64,000 nucleotides of DNA, from the NCBI GenBank assembly GCA_025454255.1, contig JALOOU010000004.1, forward strand, positions 1 to 64,000, read 5' to 3'. The translations under genes were made by a program, and so were the position numbers. Below the pieces are notes generated by a model. The model was not told the origin of the DNA. It did not search any database and saw only the letters and a program-made list of their open reading frames with translations. This DNA comes from Desulfobacterales bacterium. Its GTDB lineage: Bacteria > Desulfobacterota > Desulfobacteria > Desulfobacterales > SpSt-501. This document shows positions 39,303 to 47,959 of this stretch, piece by piece; within the stretch, counting starts at the first letter, position 1, and each line of letters begins with the position of its first letter.

Positions 39303-40778
39303 ATGTACCTGAAGCTCTACCGTCTGAACGCGAAGCCCTTTCAGATCACCACGGATCCCCGGTTCCTGTGGCTCGGCGAGAAGCATTCCGAGGCCCTGGC
39401 GACCCTCACGTACGGCATTCTGGAAGACAAGGGGTTCTTGCTGCTCACGGGCGACGTCGGCACCGGGAAAACCGCGCTGATCAAACTGTTGATCAAGAAC
39501 ATCAACGTTTCCGCCATCGTCGCCACCATCCCGGACCCGGGCCTGGACCCCATCGATTTTTTCAACCTTCTCTCCGAAGAGTTCCACATGGACCGGCAGT
39601 TTGCCTCCAAAGGCGACTTCCTGATCCAGTTCAAGCAGTTCCTGCTCAAGGCCTATTCTTCCGAAAAAAAGGTGCTGCTGATCATCGACGAGGCCCAGCG
39701 GCTGCACCACGAACTGCTCGAGCAGATCCGGCTGCTCTCCAACATCGAACTCGAGCATCGCAAGCTCATCAATATTTTTTTCGTCGGCCAGACGGAGTTC
39801 AACCAGACGCTGATGGAGGAGCGCAACAAGGCGGTGCGCCAGCGCATCACCGTGCATCACCACATCGAGCCGCTCTCCGAGGCCGAAACCCTGCAGTACA
39901 TCGCGCACCGCCTCAAGGTGGCCGGAGGCCGGGGTGAAATCTTCACCCACGACGCCATGCGCCGCATCCATCTCTTCTCCTCCGGCGTTCCGCGGCTGAT
40001 CAACATCATCTGCGACCACGCCCTGCTGACCGGTTATGCCTCCGGCCGGAGCCGGATCGATGCGGGGATGATCCGCGAATGCGAAAAGGAGCTGCGCCTG
40101 CCGGAATTCAAAGCCATCCCGGCCGCACCGGCGGCCGCCGATGCTCCTCAGGAGGGTGCGGCCGCACCGGTGGCATCCGGCCGGCGCATCGTTTTGATGC
40201 TCATCTTTCTTCTGCTCGCGGCCTTCAGCGCGCTGCTCGTCTACCAGTACCGAACCGATCAACCCCAGCGCTGGGCGACCGAAGAGATCGCCCCGCAGAC
40301 CTACCGGGGCCTCTCCGGCAAACCGACCGAAGAGAGCATAACGGAGGAGCCCGCCGCGGCCTCGCTGCCGCAGGTGGCGGTGGCGCCCTCCGACAGCGCC
40401 CCGCAAGCCGTCTCCTCCGAGGCACTGGCGCAAAACCCGTTCGCAAAGGGCAAGATCATCATTTTTTTCCCTTACAATTCCAACGAACTCACGCGCGAGG
40501 CCATGGCGGCGCTGGATCAGATCGCCGATTTTCTGACAGCGCACCCCGACCTCAAGGTCGCTGTCCGCGGCTACACCGATGCCGCGGGGGTGCCCTCCTA
40601 CAATCTGAGCGTCTCGCAGTTTCGGGCCAACTCCATCAAGAGTTACCTAGTCGGCAAGGGCGTCGCCAGCGCCAATCTCACCGCCCAGGGCATGGGGCCC
40701 AAGGACCCGATCGCCTCCAACGAGACGCCGTCAGGCCGCGAGCAGAACCGCCGCGTGGAGATCGAACTAGTGCCCTGA
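39303..40778 (+). CDS. ExeA-type AAA ATPase fused through a TM helix to an OmpA-like domain
   Basis: A 491-residue fusion. Residues ~1-260 are a GspA/ExeA-type AAA+ ATPase: Walker A 'GDVGTGKT' (50-57), Walker B 'LLIIDEAQ' (125-132) and sensor region 'FVGQTEF' (160-166). One membrane helix (~296-314) follows, a disordered linker, then an OmpA/MotB peptidoglycan-binding domain (~378-491; 'FPYNSNELTREAMAALDQIADFL', 'GYTDAAGVPSYNLSVSQFRA', 'NRRVEIEL'). In Aeromonas ExeA helps place the type II secretin through the cell wall; here the ATPase and the peptidoglycan-binding part are one chain. No other type II secretion gene is in view. Confidence 0.9.
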   Translation: MYLKLYRLNAKPFQITTDPRFLWLGEKHSEALATLTYGILEDKGFLLLTGDVGTGKTALIKLLIKNINVSAIVATIPDPGLDPIDFFNLLSEEFHMDRQFASKGDFLIQFKQFLLKAYSSEKKVLLIIDEAQRLHHELLEQIRLLSNIELEHRKLINIFFVGQTEFNQTLMEERNKAVRQRITVHHHIEPLSEAETLQYIAHRLKVAGGRGEIFTHDAMRRIHLFSSGVPRLINIICDHALLTGYASGRSRIDAGMIRECEKELRLPEFKAIPAAPAAADAPQEGAAAPVASGRRIVLMLIFLLLAAFSALLVYQYRTDQPQRWATEEIAPQTYRGLSGKPTEESITEEPAAASLPQVAVAPSDSAPQAVSSEALAQNPFAKGKIIIFFPYNSNELTREAMAALDQIADFLTAHPDLKVAVRGYTDAAGVPSYNLSVSQFRANSIKSYLVGKGVASANLTAQGMGPKDPIASNETPSGREQNRRVEIELVP

Positions 40779-40792
40779 ACCGCCCCCGCCGG

Positions 40793-41221
40793 TCACCCCC
40801 CGAATCCCAAACGCCGCAGCAGCGCCGCCGTGTCCGCGTTGACCGGCAGGTGCGCCAGGGCGGCCGCCTCCACCCACCGGGCCTCGGCGGCATCGCCGCC
40901 CGGCCGCGGAGAGCCTTCGACATAGTCGGCCAGCAGGTCGATCACGACATAGTGGAAGCGCACCCGGCCATGGGCATCGGCCTGAATGACCTCCAGGCAG
41001 CCGCAGGGGGCCCCGGCCCGGATCGCGATCCCGGTCTCCTCCCGCGCTTCCCGTTCGGCCGCCTGCCCGAGGGTCTCTCCGATTTCCACGCTGCCGCCGG
41101 GCAGGGCCCATTGCCCCTCGGCCGGCGGCTGCCCGCGGCGCACCAGTAGCACCCGGCTCTCCCGGAATACTACGGCCCCCACGGCCAAACGCGGGCGGTC
41201 CGGGAAGAGATTGGAGCTCAT
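40793..41221 (-). CDS. Nudix hydrolase
   Basis: A 142-residue Nudix protein. The Nudix box 'GGSVEIGETLGQAAEREA' + 'REETGI' keeps every metal-binding Glu (G-x5-E-x7-REUxEExGU). The N-terminus 'RPRLAVGAVVFRESRVLLVRRG' resembles ADP-ribose pyrophosphatase/MutT-like sanitising enzymes, but the substrate cannot be told. It stands alone on the minus strand, divergent from the aminotransferase gene 87 bp away. Confidence 0.93.
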   Translation of the reverse strand: MSSNLFPDRPRLAVGAVVFRESRVLLVRRGQPPAEGQWALPGGSVEIGETLGQAAEREAREETGIAIRAGAPCGCLEVIQADAHGRVRFHYVVIDLLADYVEGSPRPGGDAAEARWVEAAALAHLPVNADTAALLRRLGFGG

Positions 41222-41308
41222 GGCGCTCCTCGATGCGGACGATTCCGGGGGGCGGCCGCGGGTGGCGGAGCCGCTTGACAGCCGGCAGCTTTTACCTTAT
41301 CAGGCGGC

Positions 41309-42451
41309 ATGATGCTCTCCTCCAAACTGCCTTCGGTCGGGATGACCATCTTCACCGAGATGACCAACCTGGCGAACGCCCACGGCGCCATAAACCTCTC
41401 CCAGGGGTTCCCGGAATTCGACCCCCACCCGCTGCTGCAGGAGCTCGTGTTGAAATACATGCGCGCCGGTCGCAACCAGTACGCGCCGATGCAGGGCGTC
41501 GTGGCGCTGCGGGAGGTGATCGCGCAAAAGGCCCGGGACCTGTATGGGGCGACCTACGATCCCGCTGCGGAGATCACCGTCACGGCCGGAGCCACCGAAG
41601 CGTTGTTTGCAGCCATCACGGCCGTGGTCCACCCCGGCGATGAGGTCCTCATCCTGGAGCCGGCCTACGACTGCTATATCCCCATGGTTCGCTTGAGCGG
41701 CGGCCGCCCGGTCTTCGTTCCGCTCAACCATCCATCCTATCGCGTCGACTGGGAGGCCTTCCGCCGCAAGATCACCCCCCGCACGCGGTTGGCGATCCTG
41801 AATTTTCCCCACAACCCCAGCGGCGCGATCCTGACGCCGGGCGATCTCGCGGCGCTGGCGGAGGTGCTGCGCGATACCCGCATCCTGCTGCTCAGCGACG
41901 AAGTCTACGAGCACATCGTCTTCGACGGACGCACGCACAGCAGCCTCTGCACGCATCCTGAGCTGCGCGAGCGCAGCTTCGTCGTCAGCTCCTTTGCAAA
42001 GACCTATCACGCCACGGGATGGAAGGTCGGCTACTGCCTCGCTCCCCGGCCGCTGTCGGTCGAGTTCCAGAAGGTGCATCAGTATCTGGTGTTTTCCGTC
42101 AACGCGCCGGTGCAGCACGCGCTGGCGGAGTTCATGCAGGATGCCAGCCACGCCGCCGGCCTCGCCGCCCACTACCAGTCGCTGCGGGACCTGCTGGTCG
42201 AGCGTCTGGCCGGTTCCCGTTTCCGGCCGCTGGCGTGCCATGGCACCTTCTTCCTGATGCTCGATTATTCGGCCGTGAGCGCCGAGCCGGATCTCGCCTT
42301 CGCGCGCCGGCTCACGCGCGAGCATCGGGTGGCCGCCATCCCTCCCTCGGTGTTTCACCACGACGGCGCCGACCACCGGCTGCTGCGCCTCTGTTTTGCC
42401 AAAACCCCGGCCACTCTGAACGAGGCGGCGGAGCGCCTGGGTCGCATATGA
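41309..42451 (+). CDS. PLP-dependent aminotransferase (YbdL/methionine aminotransferase-like)
   Basis: A 380-residue class I/II fold-type I aminotransferase. 'GMTIFTEMTNLANAHGAINLSQGFPEFD' marks the YbdL/KAT subgroup, which transaminates methionine, kynurenine and related amino acids. The PLP Lys is in 'SSFAKTYHATGWKVGY'; 'NFPHNPSGA' and 'SDEVYEHIVFDG' are the usual cofactor-contact segments. The end overlaps the start of the SprT-like gene by 4 bp (ATGA), so the two are translated together. Confidence 0.93.
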   Translation: MMLSSKLPSVGMTIFTEMTNLANAHGAINLSQGFPEFDPHPLLQELVLKYMRAGRNQYAPMQGVVALREVIAQKARDLYGATYDPAAEITVTAGATEALFAAITAVVHPGDEVLILEPAYDCYIPMVRLSGGRPVFVPLNHPSYRVDWEAFRRKITPRTRLAILNFPHNPSGAILTPGDLAALAEVLRDTRILLLSDEVYEHIVFDGRTHSSLCTHPELRERSFVVSSFAKTYHATGWKVGYCLAPRPLSVEFQKVHQYLVFSVNAPVQHALAEFMQDASHAAGLAAHYQSLRDLLVERLAGSRFRPLACHGTFFLMLDYSAVSAEPDLAFARRLTREHRVAAIPPSVFHHDGADHRLLRLCFAKTPATLNEAAERLGRI

Positions 42452-43551
42452 GCCTTGAGCGCGAAGGCCGCATTCTGCGCGGGGTGGCGTGCGAGTGGGA
42501 GTGCGCCCGCCGGATGCTCGACCCCGCGCTTGCCCGGCGGCTGCGCCGGCCCCTGTTCATGCTGGATGACGCCACCTCCCGCTGGGGGTCGTGGTCGGCC
42601 GAGCGCTGCGAGATTCGCATGAGCCGGGCGCTGATCGACCGGCACCCCTGGGACGCCGTGCGCGAAGTGCTCTTCCACGAAATGGCGCACCAGTTGGCCG
42701 ATGAGCTGTTCGATGCCCGCGGCGAAACCGCCCACGGTCCGATGTTTCTCAAGGCCTGCCGCCTGCTGGGGGCGAACCCGCGCGCATCGGGCCATTTCAC
42801 CTTGCCGACCGAGCAGGTGCGCCGCGCAGCGGCGCACGGCCCCGACCGGTCGGCCGAGCGCATCCGCAAGCTGCTCGCCCTGGCCGGCAGCTCCAACCCG
42901 CACGAGGCCGACGCCGCCATGCTGAAAGCCCACCAGCTCATGGCCCGCGTCGAAGCCCGCTCCGGCGCGGCTGCGCCGGAGCGCGAGTTTTTCAGCATCT
43001 TCGTCGGCCGGCCCGCGCTGCGGCACAGCCGTGCGCACTACCACCTGGCCGCGCTCTTGAGGGACTTCTACTTCGTGCTGCCGATCTGGGTCCCGGCCTA
43101 TGTCCTGGACCGCTCCCGCATGGGGCGCGCCCTCGAGATCAGCGGCACGGCGTTCCAACTCAGGACCGCGGCCTACGTCTACGCTTTCATGCAACGGGTC
43201 ATCGCCGAGGAGTGGGCGCACTGGGCCCGCCGCGGCACCGTTGGCCGGCGGGGGGCGGCCGTCTTCGGAGTGGGGGTGGTCGAAGGCTTCCGCGCCCGGC
43301 TGGCTGCCGCACGCTCCCGCCCGCGGGCGGGAGCGTGCGGCAGCCAGCTTGCGCTGGTGCCGGCGGCCGACCCGGAGCTGGCCGACTATTTCAAGCGCCG
43401 CCACCCGCATACCACGCGCGTGGGCCGCAGCGCCGCGCGCATTCACCGGGGCGCGCTCCAGGCGGGCCGGGAGGTCGGCAACCGCCTGGTGGTGTCGCAG
43501 CCGGCGGCCGAAATCGGCGCCGCCGGCGGCCTGTTGCCGGGCCCGGGGTGA
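42448..43551 (+). CDS. SprT-like zinc metalloprotease domain with DUF2786
   Basis: A 367-residue protein. Zinc motif 'HEMAHQLADEL' at H77-E78-x-x-H81 within a SprT-like fold ('RWGSWSAERCEIRMSRALI' just before). A DUF2786 segment follows at ~138-175 ('RIRKLLALAGSSNPHEADAAMLKAHQLM'), then a mixed C-terminal region. SprT/Spartan proteins cleave DNA-protein crosslinks; the DUF2786 combination is typical of bacterial chromosomal copies of unknown target. The ATG at 42448 overlaps the aminotransferase stop. A 50-bp perfect palindrome lies inside the gene (43299-43348). Confidence 0.85.
   Translation: MSLEREGRILRGVACEWECARRMLDPALARRLRRPLFMLDDATSRWGSWSAERCEIRMSRALIDRHPWDAVREVLFHEMAHQLADELFDARGETAHGPMFLKACRLLGANPRASGHFTLPTEQVRRAAAHGPDRSAERIRKLLALAGSSNPHEADAAMLKAHQLMARVEARSGAAAPEREFFSIFVGRPALRHSRAHYHLAALLRDFYFVLPIWVPAYVLDRSRMGRALEISGTAFQLRTAAYVYAFMQRVIAEEWAHWARRGTVGRRGAAVFGVGVVEGFRARLAAARSRPRAGACGSQLALVPAADPELADYFKRRHPHTTRVGRSAARIHRGALQAGREVGNRLVVSQPAAEIGAAGGLLPGPG
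43299..43348. repeat. 50-bp perfect palindrome inside the SprT-like gene
   Basis: The two 25-base halves are exact reverse complements with no spacer: left half 43299-43323 begins GCTGGCTGCCGCACGCTCCC, right half 43324-43348 ends GAGCGTGCGGCAGCCAGC. The same peptide, LAAARSRPRAGACGSQ, is therefore encoded on both strands. The pair at 43298/43349 does not match, so the palindrome ends there. Confidence 0.95.
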
Positions 43552-43575
43552 TCTTAGCCGCCGCCTCGCCGCCGC

Positions 43576-45228
43576 TCAGGCGCCGCTGGCAGCCGCACCG
43601 GTCGTTTCCTTCAGCCAATACGGGTTGATCAAGTCGGCGAAGATGGTCATGGCCGCCTCGGCGCCCTGGCCCGCAGCGGTCACGATCTGTTTGTAGCCGC
43701 CTTCCACGTCGCCGGCGGAGTACACACCGGGGAGCCGCGTGCGGTGCCGGCCGTCGTGCGGGATATAGCCGTCGGCGTTTAGCTCAAGCCCAAGCTTTCC
43801 GGCCAGTTCGACGGCCGGCTCGTAGCCGACGGCGATGAACACCCCGTCGGTGGCGAAAACGGAGGTTTGGTTGCTGCGGTTGTCGACCAGAAGGACCTCG
43901 CGCACCCGGTCCTCTCCCCGGATTTCGCGGATTTCGGTGTTCCAGCGCACCGGGATGCCGGTTTCAGAGAGCCGCCGGGCCAGAAACTCCTGGGCTCGCA
44001 GCGTGTCGCGGCGGTGGACCAGGGTGACCTTCACCCCCATGTGGTGCAGGTAGAGGGCCTCGGTCACGGCGCTGTTGCCGCCGCCGACCATGAGGACTTT
44101 TTTGCCTTTGAACAGGGGCCCGTCGCAGGTGCTGCAGTAGCTTACGCCGCGGCCGGCCAGGCGGGACTCGCCGGGCACGTTCAGGTGGCGGTGGTTGGCG
44201 CCGGTCGCCAGCAGAATGGCCTTGGTCATGAACTTGCGGCGGCTCGTCTGCACCACGATCGGGTTGCCGTGAGCGATGTCGAGCACCCCTTCCCCCTGAA
44301 AGATCTGCACGTACTGCAGGGCGTGGCTGACCATGATGTCCACCAGCGTCTTGCCCCCGACCGAGGTGAACCCGGGGTAATTTTCGACCACGGGCGTGGT
44401 GGCCACCTGCCCCCCGAGCGCCTGCCGCTCGATGATCGCGGTGCGCAGCCCGCTTCGCACGGCATAAATGCCGGCCGTCAGCCCCGCCGGCCCTCCCCCC
44501 ACGATCACCAGGTCGGCCTCGACCTCTTCGGCATCGCTCTCCGGGATGAAAATCGTCTGCGCCTCGAGTTTCTGGAGGGAGAGCATGAAGACCTCCTCCG
44601 CCTGCGCGCCGTGCCCGATGAGAACCTCGTTGGCAAACGCCATGGGGACGCTGTGGGCGGAGTAGCGGTCGGCCAGTTCGGTTTCGGACTGGATGTCGAT
44701 GATTTCGAGCGAGACGTGCTCGGGCAGCTCGATGGCGGCTTTGACCCCGTTGACGGCCTGCTGCGGACAGTAGGGGCAGGTCGCGCTGACGAACACCTTC
44801 ACCTGCCGCGCGGAGTCGATGCGCCGCAGGACCTTGCGGGACTGCTCGTTCAGATTGCTCTGCCCAAGGCCCACCAGCATGAATGTCTCCAGCAGCGTGC
44901 GGGCCTCCTCGCCCATCGGGGCGCCCAGCCACCGGATCGAATATCGATCCGGCGCAACCAGCAGCGTCGGGGAGGAGGTGACCTGGTAGCGGCGGGCCAG
45001 CTCATGGTCCAGACCGTATTCCTTCAGGCTGATGCGGGGGCTCAGTTCGCGAAAGGCCCGAATGACCTGACGGGTCGCCTGGGCAAACAGGTCGTTGCCG
45101 CCTTTGTCGGTGAACAGCAGCAGCGGGATGTCGTTCGGCAGCTGTTCGAAGGTTTTTTTCAGCTGGCGCAGATAGGCCTCGCTGGCCAGGTCTCTCTCGG
45201 GTGCGCCGGGGGGTTGGGGCTGTGGCAT
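43576..45228 (-). CDS. AhpF-like thioredoxin reductase with N-terminal thioredoxin folds
   Basis: A 550-residue flavoprotein. Residues ~1-125 are a thioredoxin-like fold without a CxxC; ~140-225 a second one with redox centre C151-P-Y-C154. The TrxR core follows: FAD motif 'VIVGGGPAGLTAGIYA' (~241-256), NAD(P)H motif 'VLMVGGGNSAVTEALYLHHMG' and C365-S-T-C368 in 'YCSTCDGP'. This is the AhpF/PDO-TrxR arrangement, which hands electrons from NAD(P)H to a peroxiredoxin. No ahpC is near. A GGGAGGAG ribosome-binding site precedes the start; a TTGACA sits at 45299-45304 but a matching -10 is weak. Confidence 0.93.
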   Translation of the reverse strand: MPQPQPPGAPERDLASEAYLRQLKKTFEQLPNDIPLLLFTDKGGNDLFAQATRQVIRAFRELSPRISLKEYGLDHELARRYQVTSSPTLLVAPDRYSIRWLGAPMGEEARTLLETFMLVGLGQSNLNEQSRKVLRRIDSARQVKVFVSATCPYCPQQAVNGVKAAIELPEHVSLEIIDIQSETELADRYSAHSVPMAFANEVLIGHGAQAEEVFMLSLQKLEAQTIFIPESDAEEVEADLVIVGGGPAGLTAGIYAVRSGLRTAIIERQALGGQVATTPVVENYPGFTSVGGKTLVDIMVSHALQYVQIFQGEGVLDIAHGNPIVVQTSRRKFMTKAILLATGANHRHLNVPGESRLAGRGVSYCSTCDGPLFKGKKVLMVGGGNSAVTEALYLHHMGVKVTLVHRRDTLRAQEFLARRLSETGIPVRWNTEIREIRGEDRVREVLLVDNRSNQTSVFATDGVFIAVGYEPAVELAGKLGLELNADGYIPHDGRHRTRLPGVYSAGDVEGGYKQIVTAAGQGAEAAMTIFADLINPYWLKETTGAAASGA

Positions 45229-45300
45229 GATGTAGGCTCCTCCCTGAAGTTGACTTCTGTGCGGTTGCCGCTTTTATAGGTAAATACAGGATTTCCGGTG

Positions 45301-46005
45301 TCAATCGTTTTGCGGGTCGAGGGGCTGGGCCGCCAGGGCCTCCGCGACCCACAGGTCCTCGCGGGTGGTGATTTTGATGTTTCTCCGGCTGCCGGGGATG
45401 ACGTGGACGGGGGCCCCCAGGCGCTCGACCAGAGCGGCGTCGTCGGTTCCGTAGAAGCCGTCCTGCCGGGCCTGCTCGTGCGCGCGGCGGATCAGCCCGA
45501 TGCGAAACGCCTGCGGCGTCTGCGCCAACCAGACGGCCTCGCGCGGCAGGGTGGATGCGATGAGGCCGCCCGCTCCACAGAGTTTCACGGTCTCCCAGAC
45601 CGGCAGGCCGGCAATGCAGGCGCCGCTGCGCAGGGCGGTTTGCACGCAGGCGTCGATGAGCGGCGCAGGCACCAAGGGCCTTGCCCCATCGTGGATGGCG
45701 ACGACGGCGTCGTCCGGTCCGAGCTCGCGCAGTCCACGGTAGACCGAATCCTGCCGCCGTTCGCCTCCGGCCACCAGGGTCACGGGCGTCCGCAGCCCGG
45801 CCGCAGCGAGGATGCGCTCGCGGCAATAGCCGATGTCGGCGGCGGGCACCACCAGCACGATGGCCTCGAAACGCGTGGCGCCGGCCTCCATCGACCTCAG
45901 GGTGCGGGTGAGGATCGGCACGCCGGCCAGAGGCAGGTATTGCTTGGGCTGCGGCCCGGGCAGGCGGGTCCCCTTGCCCGCCGCCACGATCAGCGCGTAC
46001 GCCAT
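45301..46005 (-). CDS. ispD: 2-C-methyl-D-erythritol 4-phosphate cytidylyltransferase
   Basis: A 234-residue IspD, third step of the MEP isoprenoid pathway. CTP-binding loop 'IVAAGKGTRLPGPQPKQYLPL', 'VAIHDGARPLVP' and 'TLPREAVWLAQTPQAFRI'. The C-terminal 'VHVIPGSRRNIKITTREDLWVAEAL' is intact. The start at 46005 gives the family N-terminus and has GGGAGG 9 bases upstream; the frame is open to 46065. Confidence 0.95.
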   Translation of the reverse strand: MAYALIVAAGKGTRLPGPQPKQYLPLAGVPILTRTLRSMEAGATRFEAIVLVVPAADIGYCRERILAAAGLRTPVTLVAGGERRQDSVYRGLRELGPDDAVVAIHDGARPLVPAPLIDACVQTALRSGACIAGLPVWETVKLCGAGGLIASTLPREAVWLAQTPQAFRIGLIRRAHEQARQDGFYGTDDAALVERLGAPVHVIPGSRRNIKITTREDLWVAEALAAQPLDPQND

Positions 46006-46193
46006 GCTCCGGCCCTCCCTTCCGCTGCCGCCGCCTCCCCGGCCGATGGGGTGGCCGTTTCGCAAGCGCTGGATGGCGCCTCAGGCCAAGGCCGCTGCGA
46101 TGCCGCCGCCGGCAGGCGCGGCCCGCCACTGCCGCGGATGGCGACGAGCAAAAAACCCGGCATGGGTCGAACGACGTCGTTGGCGGTGGGGCG

Positions 46194-47525
46194 CTACTTG
46201 AGATACTTCAGCTCTTTGGGAAGGGGGATGCCCTTTCCCATCAAATCTTCGCCGTAGTTGACCCCGGCCAGGATTTCGATGTCCTTGAGGGTGCGGGCGT
46301 CGCCTTCGAAGAGGACATCCTTGATGTTCTCCTTTTGGATCTTTCCGCCCGCCCACTGCATGTCGAGAACGCTGCTGGCATCGAAGCGGTCTTCACCGAC
46401 CACCAGCTCCACCTGGCCGCCGTAGTGCTGGACGATCTTGGCCACCAGCAGGCTGGGCCGGGAGTGAAAGCCCAGTTTCTGCGGCACCCCGACCCGGATG
46501 GAGGAGCGCTCGATGTTCTCGTTGAGGATCATGCGGGCGTGCTCTTTGCCGAGGGCCAGGAAGTGGCAAACGTAATAGAGACCGTAGTTGATCGTGCAAT
46601 CGAGCAGCCGCGCCGGATCGATGAGGGCCGCGAGCTGCTCCTGGACCCGCTGGTAGGTGTTTTTGTAGCCGGCGGCGTGCAGGTGCCGCTCGTAGAAGTG
46701 CAGCAGCCTGCCCACCATTTGAAAGAGGTGGAAGATGACCGAGAAGAACCCCCGCAGCTGTTTGAGTTTGCGGTTGCCGAAGCGGAATCCGCCCTGGATG
46801 ACGTAGGTGTCGAAGGAGGACTGCAGGTTGTGCACCAGCATTTCGTAGCGCCGGATCTCGACTTCATTGATCTTGTCCGGGATGATCGCCCGGATTTCGG
46901 CCAGGCTGTACCGTTCGTAAAACTTGATCTGGTCGAAGCTCTTCAGAATGTTCAGAAATTCGCTGGCGATTTTGACGATGTGCTGCTTCTGCTGGTCCTT
47001 GTTCTCGTCGTCGATGTCGAAGGCGAGCATCGTCGAGGTGTTCAGGCTCGGGAAGTCGGCGTCGCGGAAGCGTTCCGCGGGCAGGTGCAGGTCGAGCCGC
47101 TTGGCCTCATCAAGGACCACCGGCGCCGCCCGCCGCAGGCACTGGTTCAAGAAGTCGAGCGCGGCCGCGGCGTCCTTTTCGAATTCAGCGCTGTCGGGCA
47201 GGTCGTAGTACTGAAGCCGGTTGGAGATGTGTTTTTGAAAATTGGAGGCCAGGCCGATGTGGCGCATGGTGGCGGTCAATTCACGGAAGTAATACCAGGT
47301 GCGGTTGTTCTTGGCGCCGTGAAAGTCCAGGAAATCCTCAAGCAGGGTCGAGGAGGATGCCAGGGTCGAATAAAATTTCTGGGTGAACGCCCCCTGCGGG
47401 TGTTCCGGCCCGGCGATGAAAATCACGCATTTGAGGAAGTCGTTCGAAAAAACGGGCACCTTCGCCGCGAATGCGGCGATGTCCCTCTCCGGCGGGGGGG
47501 GGGCTGATGTCGGGTGTCGTTCCAT
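46194..47525 (-). CDS. Large protein with a C-terminal HPr-like phosphocarrier domain
   Basis: A 443-residue protein. Residues ~1-340 are helical with no family I can name. Residues ~343-425 resemble HPr: 'VGVPQKLGFHSRPSLLVAKIVQHYGG' with a histidine (H354) at the phosphorylation position (H-x-RP) and 'FDASSVLDMQWAGGK' where HPr has the Ser46 helix. Canonical HPr is ~88 residues and stands alone; here it is a C-terminal module. No EI or EII PTS gene is in view. It lies 35 bp from rnpB on the same strand. Confidence 0.82.
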   Translation of the reverse strand: MERHPTSAPPPPERDIAAFAAKVPVFSNDFLKCVIFIAGPEHPQGAFTQKFYSTLASSSTLLEDFLDFHGAKNNRTWYYFRELTATMRHIGLASNFQKHISNRLQYYDLPDSAEFEKDAAAALDFLNQCLRRAAPVVLDEAKRLDLHLPAERFRDADFPSLNTSTMLAFDIDDENKDQQKQHIVKIASEFLNILKSFDQIKFYERYSLAEIRAIIPDKINEVEIRRYEMLVHNLQSSFDTYVIQGGFRFGNRKLKQLRGFFSVIFHLFQMVGRLLHFYERHLHAAGYKNTYQRVQEQLAALIDPARLLDCTINYGLYYVCHFLALGKEHARMILNENIERSSIRVGVPQKLGFHSRPSLLVAKIVQHYGGQVELVVGEDRFDASSVLDMQWAGGKIQKENIKDVLFEGDARTLKDIEILAGVNYGEDLMGKGIPLPKELKYLK

Positions 47526-47560
47526 GCTGCGCGTGTCGTGCGGGGGTGGCGGGGACGGGT

Positions 47561-47959
47561 GCGGCCGGAGCAGCCTGTAAGCCGAATTCTGTTCCCGTCG
47601 CGGGTTGCCCCGCGCCGGGCGGCGGTCATTCCTCTGGGATGCCGGTTGCCCGGCACCTCTTGCGACCGACCCGGGAGCTCGGGCGGGCCGCCCTCGGACG
47701 CTCCTCTATTTGGTCTTGCACCGGGTGGGGTTTGCCGAGCCCCCCGGTCGCCCGGGAGGCTGGTGCGCTCTTACCGCACCTTTTCACCCTTACCCTCGGC
47801 TCAGGCCCCCTGGGGGGCTGCGCCGCGGGCGGTGTCCTTTCTGTTGCACTTTCCTTCGCGTTGCCGCGACTCCCCGTTAGGGAGCACCCTGCCCTGCGGT
47901 GTTCGGACTTTCCTCCGGCGTGCGTGCACGCCGGCGACCGCCCTGGCTACTCCGACCGC
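47561..47959 (-). ncRNA. rnpB: RNase P RNA (class A)
   Basis: A bacterial type A RNase P RNA of about 399 nt on the minus strand. Conserved pieces in order: 'GAGGAAAGTCCGAAC', 'GGGCAGGGTGC', 'AGTGCAACAGAAAGG', 'GGTAAGGGTGAAAAGGTGCG' + 'GTAAGAGCGCACC', 'CACCCGGTGCAAGACCAAAT' + 'AG', and the 3' end 'CAGAATTCGGCTTACAGGC'. P1 closes by pairing 47945-47959 with 47561-47575 (15 bp, allowing G-U pairs). The 5' end overlaps the stop of the zinc-ribbon gene by about 13 bp. Ends inferred from P1, accurate to a few bases. Confidence 0.97.
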
